A stretch of DNA of 23,873 nt from Microbacterium sp. p3-SID336 (GCF_025143365.1 NZ_JALXPE010000060.1:1-23873), one strand, 5' to 3'; counted from the first letter of the stretch, positions 9,190 to 18,042 are shown. Notes: generated by a model from the sequence alone, not told the origin. A program made the numbers and translations.

Positions 9190-12100
9190 CTACTCCGCCT
9201 TCACGGGCTCCGGGAAGATGGCGGTGAACAGCTGACCGACCCACTCCAGCAGCTGTGCGTCGGGAAGCGGCTCGACGCCCACCCCGACGGCGGCGGCCAC
9301 GGTCGGCATGGGCACCACGAGGGCCTCGCCTCCCGCCACGAGCTTCGCCTTCGGGTAGAGGCGCTGCAGCCGCACCTTGATCGAGTCCTCCAGCCGGGCC
9401 GGGGCGATGCGGAGATTCGACCCCATCGCGACCACGTCGGTGAGTCCGGCCCTCGCCGCCCGGCGACGCAGCCGCGCGATCGCGATGAGGCCGGCGACCT
9501 CCTCGGGCGGGGCGCCGTAGCGGTCCACCAGCTCCTCGAGCACGAGATCGATCGCGTTGTCCTTCGCGGTCGCCGCCGACGCGGCCGACAGCTTCTGGTA
9601 CGCCTCCAGGCGCAGGCGTTCGCTGTCGATGTAGTCCTCGGGGATCCGCGCATCGAGCGGCAGTTCGAGCCGCAGCTCCTGGCCGGTCTCGACCTCTTCG
9701 CCGCGGAAGGTCGCCACGGCCTCGCCGATCATGCGCAGGTACAGGTCGAAGCCGACGCCGGCGATGTGCCCTGCCTGCTCCGCACCGAGGAGGTTGCCGG
9801 CACCGCGCAGCTCCAGGTCCTTGAGGGCGACCTGCATGCCCGAGCCGAGGTCGTTGTTCACGGCGATGGTCTGCAGGCGGTCGGCGGCCGTCTCCGACAG
9901 CGGCTTCATGTCGTCGTAGAGGAAGTACGCGTAGGCCCGCTCGCGACCACGGCCGACGCGGCCGCGCAGCTGGTGCAGTTGGCTGAGCCCGTACTTGTCG
10001 GCCCGATCGATGATGATCGTGTTCGCGTTGGAGATGTCCAGGCCGGTCTCGATGATCGTGGTCGACACGAGCACATCGAACTTGCGCTCCCAGAAGTCGT
10101 CGACCACCTGCTCCAGCGCGTGCTCGCCCATCTGCCCGTGCGCGACGGCGATGCGCGCCTCCGGCACGAGCTCGGCGAGCTGTGCCGCCACGCGCTGGAT
10201 CGACTGCACCCGGTTGTGCACGAAGAACACCTGTCCCTCGCGGAGGATCTCCCGACGGATGGCTGCGGCGATCTGCTTGTCGCTTCGCGGGCCGACGAAG
10301 GAGAGGATGGGGTGCCTGTCCTCCGGCGGCGTGGCCAGTGTCGACATCTCGCGGATGCCGGTGACCGCCATCTCCAGGGTGCGCGGGATCGGGGTGGCGC
10401 TCATCGCGAGGATGTCGACGTTGGTCTTCATCTTCTTCAGCGCGTCCTTGTGCTCGACGCCGAACCGCTGCTCCTCGTCGATGATCATGAGCCCGAGGTC
10501 CTTGAACAGCACCTGGTCGGTGAGGATGCGGTGCGTGCCGATGACCATGTCGACCGTGCCGTCGAGGAGCCCCTGCAGCGTGAGCCGCGCCTCCTTGTCG
10601 GTCTGGAAGCGCGACAGCGGCCGCACCTTGACGGGGAAGCCGGCGAAGCGCTCCGTGAACGTCTCCAGGTGCTGCTTCACCAGGAGGGTCGTCGGCACCA
10701 GCATCGCCACCTGCTTGCCGTCCTGAATCGCCTTGAACGCGGCACGGACGGCCACCTCGGTCTTGCCGAAGCCGACGTCGCCCGACAGCAGACGGTCCAT
10801 CGGGATCGGCCGCTCCATGTCGGCCTTGATCTCATCGATGGTCTGCAGCTGGTCGTGCGTCTCGGCGAACGGGAACGCCTCCTCCAGCTCGCGCTGCCAC
10901 GGGGTGTCCGGTCCGAACGCGTGACCCTTCGCGCTCATGCGCGCGGAGTAGAGCTTCACGAGCTCCACCGCGATGTCGCGCACGGCCTTGCGCGCCTTGC
11001 CCTTCGCCTGCGCCCAGTCGCTGCCGCCCATCTTGGACAGCGTCGGGGCCTCCCCTCCCACGTACTTCGAGAGCAGGTCGAGCTGATCGGTGGGCACGTA
11101 CAGCTTGTCGCCGGGATACCCGCGCTTCGACGGCGCGTACTCGAGCACCAGGTAGTCCCGCACGGACTTCGCGGCGTTGCGACCGCCGGTCGACACCTCG
11201 CGCTGCGTCATCTCCACGAACCGGCCGATGCCATGAGTGGCGTGCACGACGAAGTCGCCCTGCTTGAGCTGGAGCGGGTCCACGACGTTCTTCCGCCGCG
11301 ACGCGAGCTTCTTGACCACGCGCTGGTCGCCGCCGATGGTGCGGCCGTAGAACTCGTTGTCCGTGAGGACGGCGAGCTTCGCCTCCGGCACCTGGAAGCC
11401 CGCCTCGACCGAGCCGGTGACGAGCGTGGCCACGCCGGGGTCGGGGGCGTCGGGGAGCGCCTCGACCACACGGGCCGCGATGCCCCGATCGGAGAGCACG
11501 TCCCTGGCGCGGTCGACCAGGCCGTGACCGGTCGCGATCACGACCACGCGCCACCCGTCGGCGACCTTCGCATCCACGAACGCGATCGCGCCGTCGACGT
11601 TGCCGTGGAACGACGGGATCACCGCGGACGCCTCGACGGTCTCGGCATCCGCATCGCCGATGCCGAACGGGCTCAACCGCCACCACACGCCGCCGCGGTC
11701 GCGCACGACCTCACGCAGCTGGGCGATCGTGAGGAAGTCCCCCGCGCCCAGATCGATCGGGGCGGAGGCGCCCGAAGTGGCGGCGCTCCACGCGGCGTCG
11801 AGGAACTCGCGGTTCGTCTCGCCCAGGGTGATGGCCCTGGCGGTCGACCGCTCCGGATCGATGACGGCGGTCGCGCTGCCCTCCGGCAGGTACTCGGCGA
11901 GGGACTTCAGCGGACCGGCCACGGCGGGCAGCAGCGACTCCATACCCTCGACCGGGATGCCCTCGGCCATCTTCTCGAGCATGCCGCCGATGGCGGGGAA
12001 GCCGCCGATGAGGGCCCTGGCCCGCTCGCGCACCTCCGTCGTCAGCAGCAGCTCCCGGCTCGGCGGCAGGTCGACGCTCTGCACCTCACCGGGGAGCGAA

Positions 12101-12756
12101 CGCTGGTCGGCCACCGAGAACGCGCGGATCTGGTCGACCTCGTCGCCGAAGAACTCCACCCGGTACGGGTGCTCGGACGTGGGCGGGAACACGTCGAGGA
12201 TGCCGCCGCGCACCGCGAACTCGCCGCGCCGCGACACCATGTCGACGCGCGAGTACGCGCGCTCCACCAGCTGCGCCGCCACCTGCTCGAGCTCGGTGCC
12301 GCGACCGCCGACCGCCAGGGCGAGCGGCTGGATGTCTCCGAGGTTGCCCGCGATCGGCTGCAGGGCGGCGCGCACCGACGCGACCACGACGAGCGGGTGC
12401 TCGCCGGACCACTCGGTGATGCGGCGGAGGGTCTGCAGCCGCTGGCCGACCGTGTCGGGGCTCGGGCTCAGCCGCTCGTGGGGCAGCGTCTCCCACGCGG
12501 GAAAGGTCAGGACCTCGGCATCGGGCACGTAGGCGCTCATCGCCTGGGCGACGGTCTCGGCACGACGTCCGGTCGGCACGACGGCCAGCAGCGCGGCCGG
12601 GTGCCCCGCGGCCGCGCGCTTGCCGAGCAGACCGGCGAGCAGGGGCGCGTCGAGTCCGTCGACCACTCCGAGGTCGGCGTCGGTGTGCGCCCACGCGAGG
12701 GCGTCACGGTACAGAGTCGCCTCTTCCAAGGCGCGCAGAATCCCCGGCACAGTCAC
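9190..12756 (-). CDS. mfd: Transcription-repair coupling factor
   Basis: Removes RNA polymerase stalled at DNA lesions and recruits UvrA for nucleotide excision repair. 1188 aa, full length for Mfd. N-terminal UvrB-like region, then the RNAP-interacting domain (KLYVPTDQLDLLSKYVGG region), then an SF2 translocase: Walker A GDVGFGKTEVA with Lys665, DEEQ box DEEQRFG with Asp760, MSATPIPRTLEM (motif III), VSTTIIETGLDI (motif V), QLHQLRGRVGRG (motif VI), and the C-terminal TRCF domain. Start is GTG 12756 with -10 TAGGCT ending 6 nt upstream, so the message is probably leaderless. It is divergent from a base-excision glycosylase gene, giving a small DNA repair pair. Confidence 0.97.
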   Translation of the reverse strand: MTVPGILRALEEATLYRDALAWAHTDADLGVVDGLDAPLLAGLLGKRAAAGHPAALLAVVPTGRRAETVAQAMSAYVPDAEVLTFPAWETLPHERLSPSPDTVGQRLQTLRRITEWSGEHPLVVVASVRAALQPIAGNLGDIQPLALAVGGRGTELEQVAAQLVERAYSRVDMVSRRGEFAVRGGILDVFPPTSEHPYRVEFFGDEVDQIRAFSVADQRSLPGEVQSVDLPPSRELLLTTEVRERARALIGGFPAIGGMLEKMAEGIPVEGMESLLPAVAGPLKSLAEYLPEGSATAVIDPERSTARAITLGETNREFLDAAWSAATSGASAPIDLGAGDFLTIAQLREVVRDRGGVWWRLSPFGIGDADAETVEASAVIPSFHGNVDGAIAFVDAKVADGWRVVVIATGHGLVDRARDVLSDRGIAARVVEALPDAPDPGVATLVTGSVEAGFQVPEAKLAVLTDNEFYGRTIGGDQRVVKKLASRRKNVVDPLQLKQGDFVVHATHGIGRFVEMTQREVSTGGRNAAKSVRDYLVLEYAPSKRGYPGDKLYVPTDQLDLLSKYVGGEAPTLSKMGGSDWAQAKGKARKAVRDIAVELVKLYSARMSAKGHAFGPDTPWQRELEEAFPFAETHDQLQTIDEIKADMERPIPMDRLLSGDVGFGKTEVAVRAAFKAIQDGKQVAMLVPTTLLVKQHLETFTERFAGFPVKVRPLSRFQTDKEARLTLQGLLDGTVDMVIGTHRILTDQVLFKDLGLMIIDEEQRFGVEHKDALKKMKTNVDILAMSATPIPRTLEMAVTGIREMSTLATPPEDRHPILSFVGPRSDKQIAAAIRREILREGQVFFVHNRVQSIQRVAAQLAELVPEARIAVAHGQMGEHALEQVVDDFWERKFDVLVSTTIIETGLDISNANTIIIDRADKYGLSQLHQLRGRVGRGRERAYAYFLYDDMKPLSETAADRLQTIAVNNDLGSGMQVALKDLELRGAGNLLGAEQAGHIAGVGFDLYLRMIGEAVATFRGEEVETGQELRLELPLDARIPEDYIDSERLRLEAYQKLSAASAATAKDNAIDLVLEELVDRYGAPPEEVAGLIAIARLRRRAARAGLTDVVAMGSNLRIAPARLEDSIKVRLQRLYPKAKLVAGGEALVVPMPTVAAAVGVGVEPLPDAQLLEWVGQLFTAIFPEPVKAE

Positions 12757-12762
12757 CGGACA

Positions 12763-12768
12763 AGCCTA
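12763..12768 (-). promoter_or_regulatory. -10 box of mfd, leaderless arrangement
   Basis: TAGGCT on the minus strand, six bases (TGTCCG), then GTG. No Shine-Dalgarno sequence is present. Confidence 0.5.
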
Positions 12769-12927
12769 ATCGCGCCCACGGACACTGCGTCCGTCCGCTC
12801 CCCGCGGCACGCGGCGCCGACCTGCTCCGCGCGACACCGCCCTGGCGCCCGCGACACGCGCTGCGGCCGGAGGCGCCGTCGGCCACCGCGTCGCCGCCGA
12901 CCGGGTGACAGGGTCGGAGGCCGGTGA

Positions 12928-12933
12928 CAGGAT
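12928..12933 (+). promoter_or_regulatory. Possible -10 box of the Fpg/Nei glycosylase gene
   Basis: CAGGAT, six bases, then ATG 12940. It matches the TANNNT pattern of neighbours except for the first base. A 9-nt direct repeat GGTGACAGG (12904-12912, 12923-12931) overlaps it. Confidence 0.3.
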
Positions 12934-12939
12934 GGCTGC

Positions 12940-13803
12940 ATGCCTGAGATGCCGGAGGTCGAAGGACTCGTCGCGTTCCTCGAGGGTCGCGCCGTCGGAC
13001 GCACGATCACGCGGGCGAGCGTCGCGGCCATCGCCGCCCTGAAGACGTACGACCCGCCGATCAGCGCGCTGCAGGGCGCCGTGATCACGGGAGCCGCGCG
13101 ACAGGGGAAGTTCGTGGTGGTCTCCTGCGGGACGGAGCTGCACCTGGTGTTCCACCTCGCGAAGGCCGGCTGGCTGCGGTGGTACGAGACGCTGCCGACC
13201 ACGCTGATCAAGCCGGGAAAGACCCCCATCGCGCTGCGCATCGCCCTCGACGACGGCAGCGGCTTCGACCTGACGGAGGCCGGTACGAAGAAGTCCCTCG
13301 CGGTGTACGTCGTGCGGGATCCGCAGGAGGTGCCCGGCATCGCCCGCCTCGGCCCCGACCCGCTCGACCCCGCCTTCACGCGGGAGGCCTTCGCCGGCCT
13401 GCTCGTGGATCGGCGGATGCAGATCAAGGGCCTGCTGCGCGACCAGGGGGTGATCGCGGGGATCGGCAACGCCTACTCCGACGAGATCCTGCACGCCGCC
13501 CGCATGTCGCCGTACGCGATCGCCGCGACGCTCGACGAAGCCGAGGTCGACCGCCTGTTCGCCGCCATGCAGGAGACACTGCGCGAGGCGGTCGCCGCGG
13601 CCTCGGGCAAGCCGCCCGCCGACTTGAAGGACGCCAAGCGCCGCGGCATGCAGGTGCACGCCCGCCGCGGGGAGGCCTGTCCGGTGTGCGGCGACACCGT
13701 GCGCAGCGTGTTCTTCGCCGACCGGTCGCTGGAGTACTGCCCGACCTGTCAGACCGGGGGCAAGGTGCTGGCCGACCGCCGCCTCTCCCGGCTGCTCAAG
13801 TGA
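12940..13803 (+). CDS. Fpg/Nei-family DNA glycosylase/AP lyase
   Basis: Base-excision repair enzyme that removes oxidised bases and nicks the abasic site. 287 aa. After Met removal the N-terminal proline nucleophile and glutamate are in place: MPEMPEVEG (Pro2, Glu3). RQGKFVV supplies the conserved Fpg lysine. The helix-two-turn-helix holds IKGLLRDQGVIAGIGNAYSDEIL. The C-terminal zinc finger is Cys247-x2-Cys250-x16-Cys267-x2-Cys270, ending CPTCQTGGK, as in active Fpg/Nei. MutM versus Nei substrate range cannot be decided; replacement of the usual MPELPEVE by MPEMPEVE and the overall divergence suggest an actinobacterial subfamily rather than canonical MutM. It is divergent from mfd, 183 nt apart. 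Confidence 0.93.
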   Translation: MPEMPEVEGLVAFLEGRAVGRTITRASVAAIAALKTYDPPISALQGAVITGAARQGKFVVVSCGTELHLVFHLAKAGWLRWYETLPTTLIKPGKTPIALRIALDDGSGFDLTEAGTKKSLAVYVVRDPQEVPGIARLGPDPLDPAFTREAFAGLLVDRRMQIKGLLRDQGVIAGIGNAYSDEILHAARMSPYAIAATLDEAEVDRLFAAMQETLREAVAAASGKPPADLKDAKRRGMQVHARRGEACPVCGDTVRSVFFADRSLEYCPTCQTGGKVLADRRLSRLLK

Positions 13804-13861
13804 CGGCCGATGCGCGCTGCCGATCCATGCCGCGGAATGAAACGGCCGCAGACGCGTTGAG

Positions 13862-13867
13862 TACACT
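13862..13867 (+). promoter_or_regulatory. Putative -10 box of the rib operon
   Basis: TACACT, 11 nt before the FMN aptamer, so transcription would start near 13874. A weak -35 (TGAAAC, 13838-13843) lies 18 nt upstream. Confidence 0.4.
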
Positions 13868-13878
13868 CAGAGCAGCAA

Positions 13879-14019
13879 CGTGCTCCGGGGTCGGTGGGAA
13901 TCCGAACCGGCGGTGACAGTCCGCGAGCGTTCCGAGTGATCGGGATGCCGATCCGGTGGAATTCCGGGACCGACGGTGATGCGAGGGTGACCTCGCTAGT
14001 CCGGAAGGGAGGCAGCACG
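13879..14019 (+). promoter_or_regulatory. FMN riboswitch (RFN element)
   Basis: The conserved RFN sequence is clearly present: P1 CGTGCT (13879-13884) pairs with AGCACG (14014-14019). Between them are GGTCGGTGGGAATCCG, ACCGGCGGTGACAGTCCGC, the GGTGGAATTCCGGGACCGACGGT region and AGTCCGGAAGGGAGGCAG. It binds FMN and turns down the riboflavin genes just downstream. A GC-rich self-complementary hairpin follows at 14021-14038, but no U-tract, so control of translation of ribD is more likely than termination. Confidence 0.95.
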
Positions 14020-14020
14020 A

Positions 14021-14038
14021 GGCGCACGCGCGTGCGTC
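14021..14038 (+). other. Hairpin between the FMN aptamer and ribD, possible expression platform
   Basis: CGCACGCGCGTGCG (14023-14036) is a perfect palindrome that can fold with a short loop, extended by G-U and G-C pairs. It lies immediately 3' of aptamer helix P1 and about 45 nt before the ribD Shine-Dalgarno. Confidence 0.4.
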
Positions 14039-14085
14039 CGTTCCGCCACCCTGCCAGCACCCCGTGGCCGCAGAGAGGACGACGG

Positions 14086-15129
14086 ATGGCAGTGACCGCG
14101 ACAGAGCGCGACGCGATGAGACGCGCGCTCGAGCTCGCCGCCCGTGGCCCCCGCGGAGTGAACCCGCAGGTGGGCGCCGTGCTGCTCTCGCCCGACGGCG
14201 CCGTGCTCGCCGAGGGGTGGCACCGGGGCTCCGGCACGCCGCACGCCGAGGTCGACGCGCTGTCGAAGCTCCCCGCCGGCGCCGCTGCGGGTGCCACCGC
14301 CGTCGTGACCCTGGAACCCTGCAACCACACGGGGCGGACCGGTCCGTGCGCCCTCGCGCTGATCGAGGCCGGTGTCGCCCGGGTCGTCTACGCGCTCGAC
14401 GACCCCGGAGCGGTATCGGGAGGCGGGGCGCAGCGTCTGCGCGACGCGGGCGTGGAGGTCGAGTCCGGGGAGGGGGCGGCGGAGGCTCACCGGCTGATCC
14501 GCTCCTGGCTGACCGCGCAGCGACTGGGGCGCCCGCACATCACCGTGAAGTGGGCGCAGAGCCTGGACGGACGCGCCGCCGCGGACGACGGCTCCAGCCA
14601 GTGGATCACGGGGCCGACCGCCCGGGCCGACGTGCACCGTCGTCGCGCCGAGGCCGACGCGATCGCCGTGGGCACCGGGACCGTGCTCGCCGACGACCCC
14701 GCGCTGACAGCGCGCGACGGTGACACCCTCTTTCCGCTTCAGCCGGTCCCCGTCGTGATCGGCTCCCGCGAGACGCCGGCCGATGCGGCCGTGCACCGGC
14801 ACCCGCACGCTCCCCTGTTCTACGACACCCACGACCTGGCTGCTGTCGTCGCCGACCTGCACACCCGGGGCCTGCAGACCCTGTTCGTGGAAGGCGGGCC
14901 GACGCTCGCCAGCGCCTTCCTCGCCGCGGGACTCGCCGATCGGGTGCTCGCTTACATCGCCCCGGTGCTGCTGGGCGGGCAGCGCCTGGCGCTCACCGAC
15001 ATCGGCGTCGACTCGATCGACGACGCCGTGCGGCTGACGGTCGACGAGTGGGTGCCGCTGCCGCCCGACCTGCTGGCGATCGCGCACCGCGCCGACCCGC
15101 ACGACCTGGAGAAGAAGGGAACCCGCTGA
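14086..15129 (+). CDS. ribD: Bifunctional riboflavin deaminase/reductase RibD
   Basis: Steps 2 and 3 of riboflavin synthesis: deamination of the pyrimidine from GTP cyclohydrolase II, then NADPH reduction of the ribosyl side chain. 347 aa from ATG 14086, chosen because GAGAGGA lies about 6 nt upstream and it follows the riboswitch. Deaminase domain: NPQVGAV, zinc site His53 (HAE), Cys79 and Cys88 (EPCNHTGRTGPC). Reductase domain from about residue 150: ITVKWAQSLDGRAA, QWITGPTARADVHRRRAEADAI, and FVEGGPTLASAFL. First gene of the FMN-controlled operon; its TGA overlaps the ribE ATG by one base. Confidence 0.96.
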   Translation: MAVTATERDAMRRALELAARGPRGVNPQVGAVLLSPDGAVLAEGWHRGSGTPHAEVDALSKLPAGAAAGATAVVTLEPCNHTGRTGPCALALIEAGVARVVYALDDPGAVSGGGAQRLRDAGVEVESGEGAAEAHRLIRSWLTAQRLGRPHITVKWAQSLDGRAAADDGSSQWITGPTARADVHRRRAEADAIAVGTGTVLADDPALTARDGDTLFPLQPVPVVIGSRETPADAAVHRHPHAPLFYDTHDLAAVVADLHTRGLQTLFVEGGPTLASAFLAAGLADRVLAYIAPVLLGGQRLALTDIGVDSIDDAVRLTVDEWVPLPPDLLAIAHRADPHDLEKKGTR

Positions 15130-15758
15130 TGTTCACCGGGATCATCGAGGAGATCGGCGAGATCGTCGCCGTCACGGAGTCGGGAGACGGCCGACGGCTG
15201 ACGGTGCGCGCGCCCCGCGCCGCCTCGGACGCCGTGCACGGGGAGTCCATCGCGGTCTCCGGCGTGTGCCTCACGGTCGTCGGATCGACCGCCGACACCT
15301 TCGACGCCGACGTGATGAAGCAGACCCTCGACGTCGCCGCCATCGGCACGGCGGGCGTCGGCACCCGCGTCAACATCGAGAAGGCCATGCCCGTGGGCGC
15401 CCGGCTCGGCGGACACATCGTGCAGGGTCACGTCGACGGGACAGGAGAGGTGATCGAGGTGCGCCCCGGCGCCGAGTGGAGCGTGCTGCGCCTCAGCCTC
15501 CCCGACGACCTCGCCCCGCTCGTGGTCGACAAGGGCTCCATCGCGGTCGACGGCACCTCGCTGACCGTCAGCGCCGTGAGCGCCCCGGCGGAGTCCCCCG
15601 CCTGGTTCGAGGTCTCGCTGATCCCGGAGACCCTCGCGGCGACGACACTCGGCACGCACGCCGTGGGTGACCGTGTGAACCTCGAGACCGACATCCTCGC
15701 GCGACACGTCGAGCGTCTGCTCGCGTTCCGCACCGCATCGGAAGGGGGCTCGCGATGA
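15129..15758 (+). CDS. ribE: Riboflavin synthase alpha chain
   Basis: Final step: dismutation of two 6,7-dimethyl-8-ribityllumazine molecules into riboflavin and the pyrimidine precursor. 209 aa; begins with the invariant MFTGIIEEIG and contains two lumazine-binding beta-barrels in tandem (about 1-90 and 98-190), marked by SGVCLTV / DGTSLTV and GHIVQGHVDGTG. Start at 15129 overlaps the ribD stop (TGATG), and AAGGGA in the ribD end supplies the ribosome site. The stop overlaps ribBA by ATGA. Sometimes named ribC in other nomenclatures. Confidence 0.96.
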   Translation: MFTGIIEEIGEIVAVTESGDGRRLTVRAPRAASDAVHGESIAVSGVCLTVVGSTADTFDADVMKQTLDVAAIGTAGVGTRVNIEKAMPVGARLGGHIVQGHVDGTGEVIEVRPGAEWSVLRLSLPDDLAPLVVDKGSIAVDGTSLTVSAVSAPAESPAWFEVSLIPETLAATTLGTHAVGDRVNLETDILARHVERLLAFRTASEGGSR

Positions 15759-17023
15759 GCCTGTCGACCATCCCCGAGGCCATCGAGGCGCTGCGCGCCG
15801 GGCGGCCCGTGCTCGTCGCGGACGACGAGAACCGCGAGAACGAGGGCGACGTCGTCCTCTCCGCCGAGCTCGCCACGCCGGAATGGGTCGCGTGGACCGT
15901 GCGCTGGTCGTCCGGCTTCCTGTGCGCGCCGATGCCCGCCGACCTCGCCGACAGCCTGAACCTGCCGCCCATGGTCGCCGCCAGCGAGGACGCCCGCTCC
16001 ACCGCCTACACGGTGAGCGTCGATGCCGCCGAGGGCGTGACGACGGGCATCAGCGCCAGCGACCGCGCCCGCACGCTCAACGTGCTGGCCGACCCCGCCT
16101 CCACCGCGACCAGCATCATCCGCCCCGGCCACGTGCTGCCGCTGCGCGCCGTGGACGGCGGCGTGCGCGAGCGGAGCGGACACACCGAGGCGGCGGTCGA
16201 GCTCATGACGCTCGCAGGCCTGCGTCCCGTGGGCGCGATCGCCGAGGTCGTGGCCGAGGACGGCAGCATGATGCGCCTCCCCGGTCTGATCGAGCTGGGC
16301 GCGCGCGACGGCGTCCCCGTCATCACGATCGAGCAGCTCATCGCCCACCTCAACGAGATCGACCCGGCCGGTGCGACGCCGGCCGCACACCGTGGGCGTC
16401 GCGTGAGCCTGCGCGCCGATGCGACGGTGCCCACCGAGCACGGGTCCTTCCGCTTCCTCGCCTACAAGGACCGCGTGACCGGGACGGACCACATCGCGGT
16501 CGTCTCGGGCGAGCCCGGTGAGACGGCACTCGTGCGCGTGCACTCGGAGTGCCTCACGGGCGAGGCGTTCGGCTCGCTGAAGTGCGAGTGCGGTCCGCAG
16601 CTGGATGCCGCCCTGGACGCGATCGAGCAGGACGGCGGCATCGTCATCTACATGCGCGGCCACGAGGGGCGCGGCATCGGCCTCATCAACAAGCTCCGCG
16701 CGTACAGCCTGCAGGAGGAGGGGCTGGACACGGTCGACGCGAACCTCGCCCTCGGCCTGCCGGCGGATGCGCGCGACTACGCCGCCGCGGCAGGCATCCT
16801 GGCGGACCTCGGGGTGTCGAAGGTGCGACTGCTGACCAACAACACCGACAAGGTGACCCAGCTGCGCGAACTCGGACTCGACGTCGTGGAGCAGGTGCCG
16901 TTGATCGTCGGCGTCGGCCCGAACAACCATCAGTATCTGGAGACCAAGCGTGACCGCATGGGTCACATCATCGGCGAGGCGGAACTCGCCGAGGCCCTCG
17001 CGGCCGGGAAGGACGACGAATGA
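15755..17023 (+). CDS. ribBA: Bifunctional 3,4-dihydroxy-2-butanone-4-phosphate synthase / GTP cyclohydrolase II
   Basis: Makes both precursors of riboflavin: DHBP from ribulose-5-phosphate (N-terminal half) and the diaminopyrimidine from GTP (C-terminal half). 422 aa. DHBP synthase: DDENRENEGD (metal/substrate site), SGFLCAPM, RSGHTEAAVEL. GCH II from about residue 205: zinc cysteines Cys266, Cys277 and Cys279 in ECLTGEAFGSLKCECG, then RGHEGRGIGLINKLRAY (GTP site), DTVDANLALGLPADARDY, and LLTNNTDK. Coupled to ribE and ribH by ATGA overlaps on both sides, so all four proteins are translated from one message. Confidence 0.97.
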   Translation: MSLSTIPEAIEALRAGRPVLVADDENRENEGDVVLSAELATPEWVAWTVRWSSGFLCAPMPADLADSLNLPPMVAASEDARSTAYTVSVDAAEGVTTGISASDRARTLNVLADPASTATSIIRPGHVLPLRAVDGGVRERSGHTEAAVELMTLAGLRPVGAIAEVVAEDGSMMRLPGLIELGARDGVPVITIEQLIAHLNEIDPAGATPAAHRGRRVSLRADATVPTEHGSFRFLAYKDRVTGTDHIAVVSGEPGETALVRVHSECLTGEAFGSLKCECGPQLDAALDAIEQDGGIVIYMRGHEGRGIGLINKLRAYSLQEEGLDTVDANLALGLPADARDYAAAAGILADLGVSKVRLLTNNTDKVTQLRELGLDVVEQVPLIVGVGPNNHQYLETKRDRMGHIIGEAELAEALAAGKDDE

Positions 17024-17493
17024 GCGGCGCAGGAGCCCCCGAGAAGGGCGGCATCGACGGACGGGGCCTCGACGTGGTCGTGGTCGCCGGAACCTGGCAC
17101 GAGACGATCTCGAACGGCCTCATCGCCGGCGCACAGCGGGTGCTGGATGAGGCTCAGGCCACCCACCGCCTGGTCCGTGTGCCTGGCTCGTTCGAGCTGG
17201 CCGTGGCCGCGCAGGCGGCCTTCGCGGGAGGCGCCGACGCCGTGGTGGCGCTCGGCGTGATCATCCGCGGCGGCACTCCGCACTTCGAGTACGTGTCGGC
17301 GGCGGCCACGGACGGCCTCACCCGCGTGTCGCTCGACGCCGGGAAGCCGGTCGGCTTCGGGCTGCTCACGCTCGACGACGAGAAGCAGGGGCTCGACCGT
17401 GCGGGGCTTCCCGGGTCGCAGGAGGACAAGGGCGCGGAGGCGGCGGACGCGGCACTGCGCACGGCCCTCGTGATCCGGGAGCTGCGCGGCTGA
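17020..17493 (+). CDS. ribH: 6,7-dimethyl-8-ribityllumazine synthase
   Basis: Condenses the reduced pyrimidine with DHBP to lumazine, the substrate of RibE. 157 aa, normal length. Motifs: GTWHE (substrate phenyl-stacking region with Trp), VPGSFELAVAAQ, ALGVIIRGGTPHFEYV with catalytic His88, GFGLLTLDDEKQ (usual position of GVLT) and GSQEDKGAEAADAAL (phosphate site). ATGA overlap with ribBA. Last gene of the rib operon; no convincing terminator follows before the next promoter 40 nt away. Confidence 0.96.
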   Translation: MSGAGAPEKGGIDGRGLDVVVVAGTWHETISNGLIAGAQRVLDEAQATHRLVRVPGSFELAVAAQAAFAGGADAVVALGVIIRGGTPHFEYVSAAATDGLTRVSLDAGKPVGFGLLTLDDEKQGLDRAGLPGSQEDKGAEAADAALRTALVIRELRG

Positions 17494-17534
17494 AGTCAGG
17501 CACGCCTTCCTAGCGGCGCGGTACCCCCCTCTCC

Positions 17535-17540
17535 TATGGT
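17535..17540 (+). promoter_or_regulatory. -10 box of the small membrane protein gene, leaderless arrangement
   Basis: TATGGT, six bases (GAGGGC), then ATG 17547. It gives this gene transcription independent of the riboswitch-controlled operon upstream. Confidence 0.5.
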
Positions 17541-17546
17541 GAGGGC

Positions 17547-17906
17547 ATGGAGACCCTGCGCCACATCGTGCTGTTCGTCCACCTCATCGGCTTCGCGGTG
17601 CTGTTCGGCGCCTGGGCCGCGCAGGCTTTCGGCGGTCAGCGGGTCTTCACCCGGCTCATGACCATCGGCATGACGATCGCCGCCGTCGCTGGTCTGGCGC
17701 TCGCCGCGCCGTGGGGTCTGCCGGAGGGCGTGGAGATGAACTACGCCAAGATCGGCACGAAGCTCGTGATCCTGCTGGCGATCGGCGCTCTGCTCGGCAT
17801 CGGCGGTGCGCGACAGAAGCGCAACCAGCCGATCCCGCCCGCCGTGTTCTGGCTCGTCGGCATCCTCACGGCGCTCAACGCCGCCATCGCCGCCATCTGG
17901 CGCTGA
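17547..17906 (+). CDS. Small four-helix integral membrane protein, function unknown
   Basis: Not recognised with certainty. 119 aa with four likely membrane helices (about 6-26, 40-55, 68-86 and 98-117) and His7 and His12 in the first one (HIVLFVHLIGF). The loop after helix 2 reads WGLPEGVEMNYAKIGTKL. The layout and the histidine-bearing first helix recall small CopD/DUF2269-like membrane proteins, but that is a guess. It lies 53 nt after ribH on the same strand and has its own promoter-like element, so a riboflavin-related role (for example transport) cannot be inferred from position alone. Confidence 0.8.
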   Translation: METLRHIVLFVHLIGFAVLFGAWAAQAFGGQRVFTRLMTIGMTIAAVAGLALAAPWGLPEGVEMNYAKIGTKLVILLAIGALLGIGGARQKRNQPIPPAVFWLVGILTALNAAIAAIWR

Positions 17907-18042
17907 CCTCACCGCAGAGCGACGGATCAGCTGCGCTTCCACCGCTGTCCGCTCCCGCAGGTCGCGCTCCCGAAGGCGACAAACACAGCCGGCCCGGCTC
18001 CGTGGCGCTCGGCGGCGCCGCGGTGCCGGCGGGATTGAGGGA

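Noticed and set aside
9766..12927. Very long plus-strand open frame (over 1000 codons) opposite mfd
   Set aside because: It is the antisense shadow of mfd: Arg/His/Leu-rich composition with no recognisable domain. Long antisense frames are expected at this GC content.
17907..18042. GC-rich gap between converging genes examined for a terminator
   Set aside because: Several short GCCGGC/GGCGCC self-complementary stretches exist, but no single long stem stands out from GC background.
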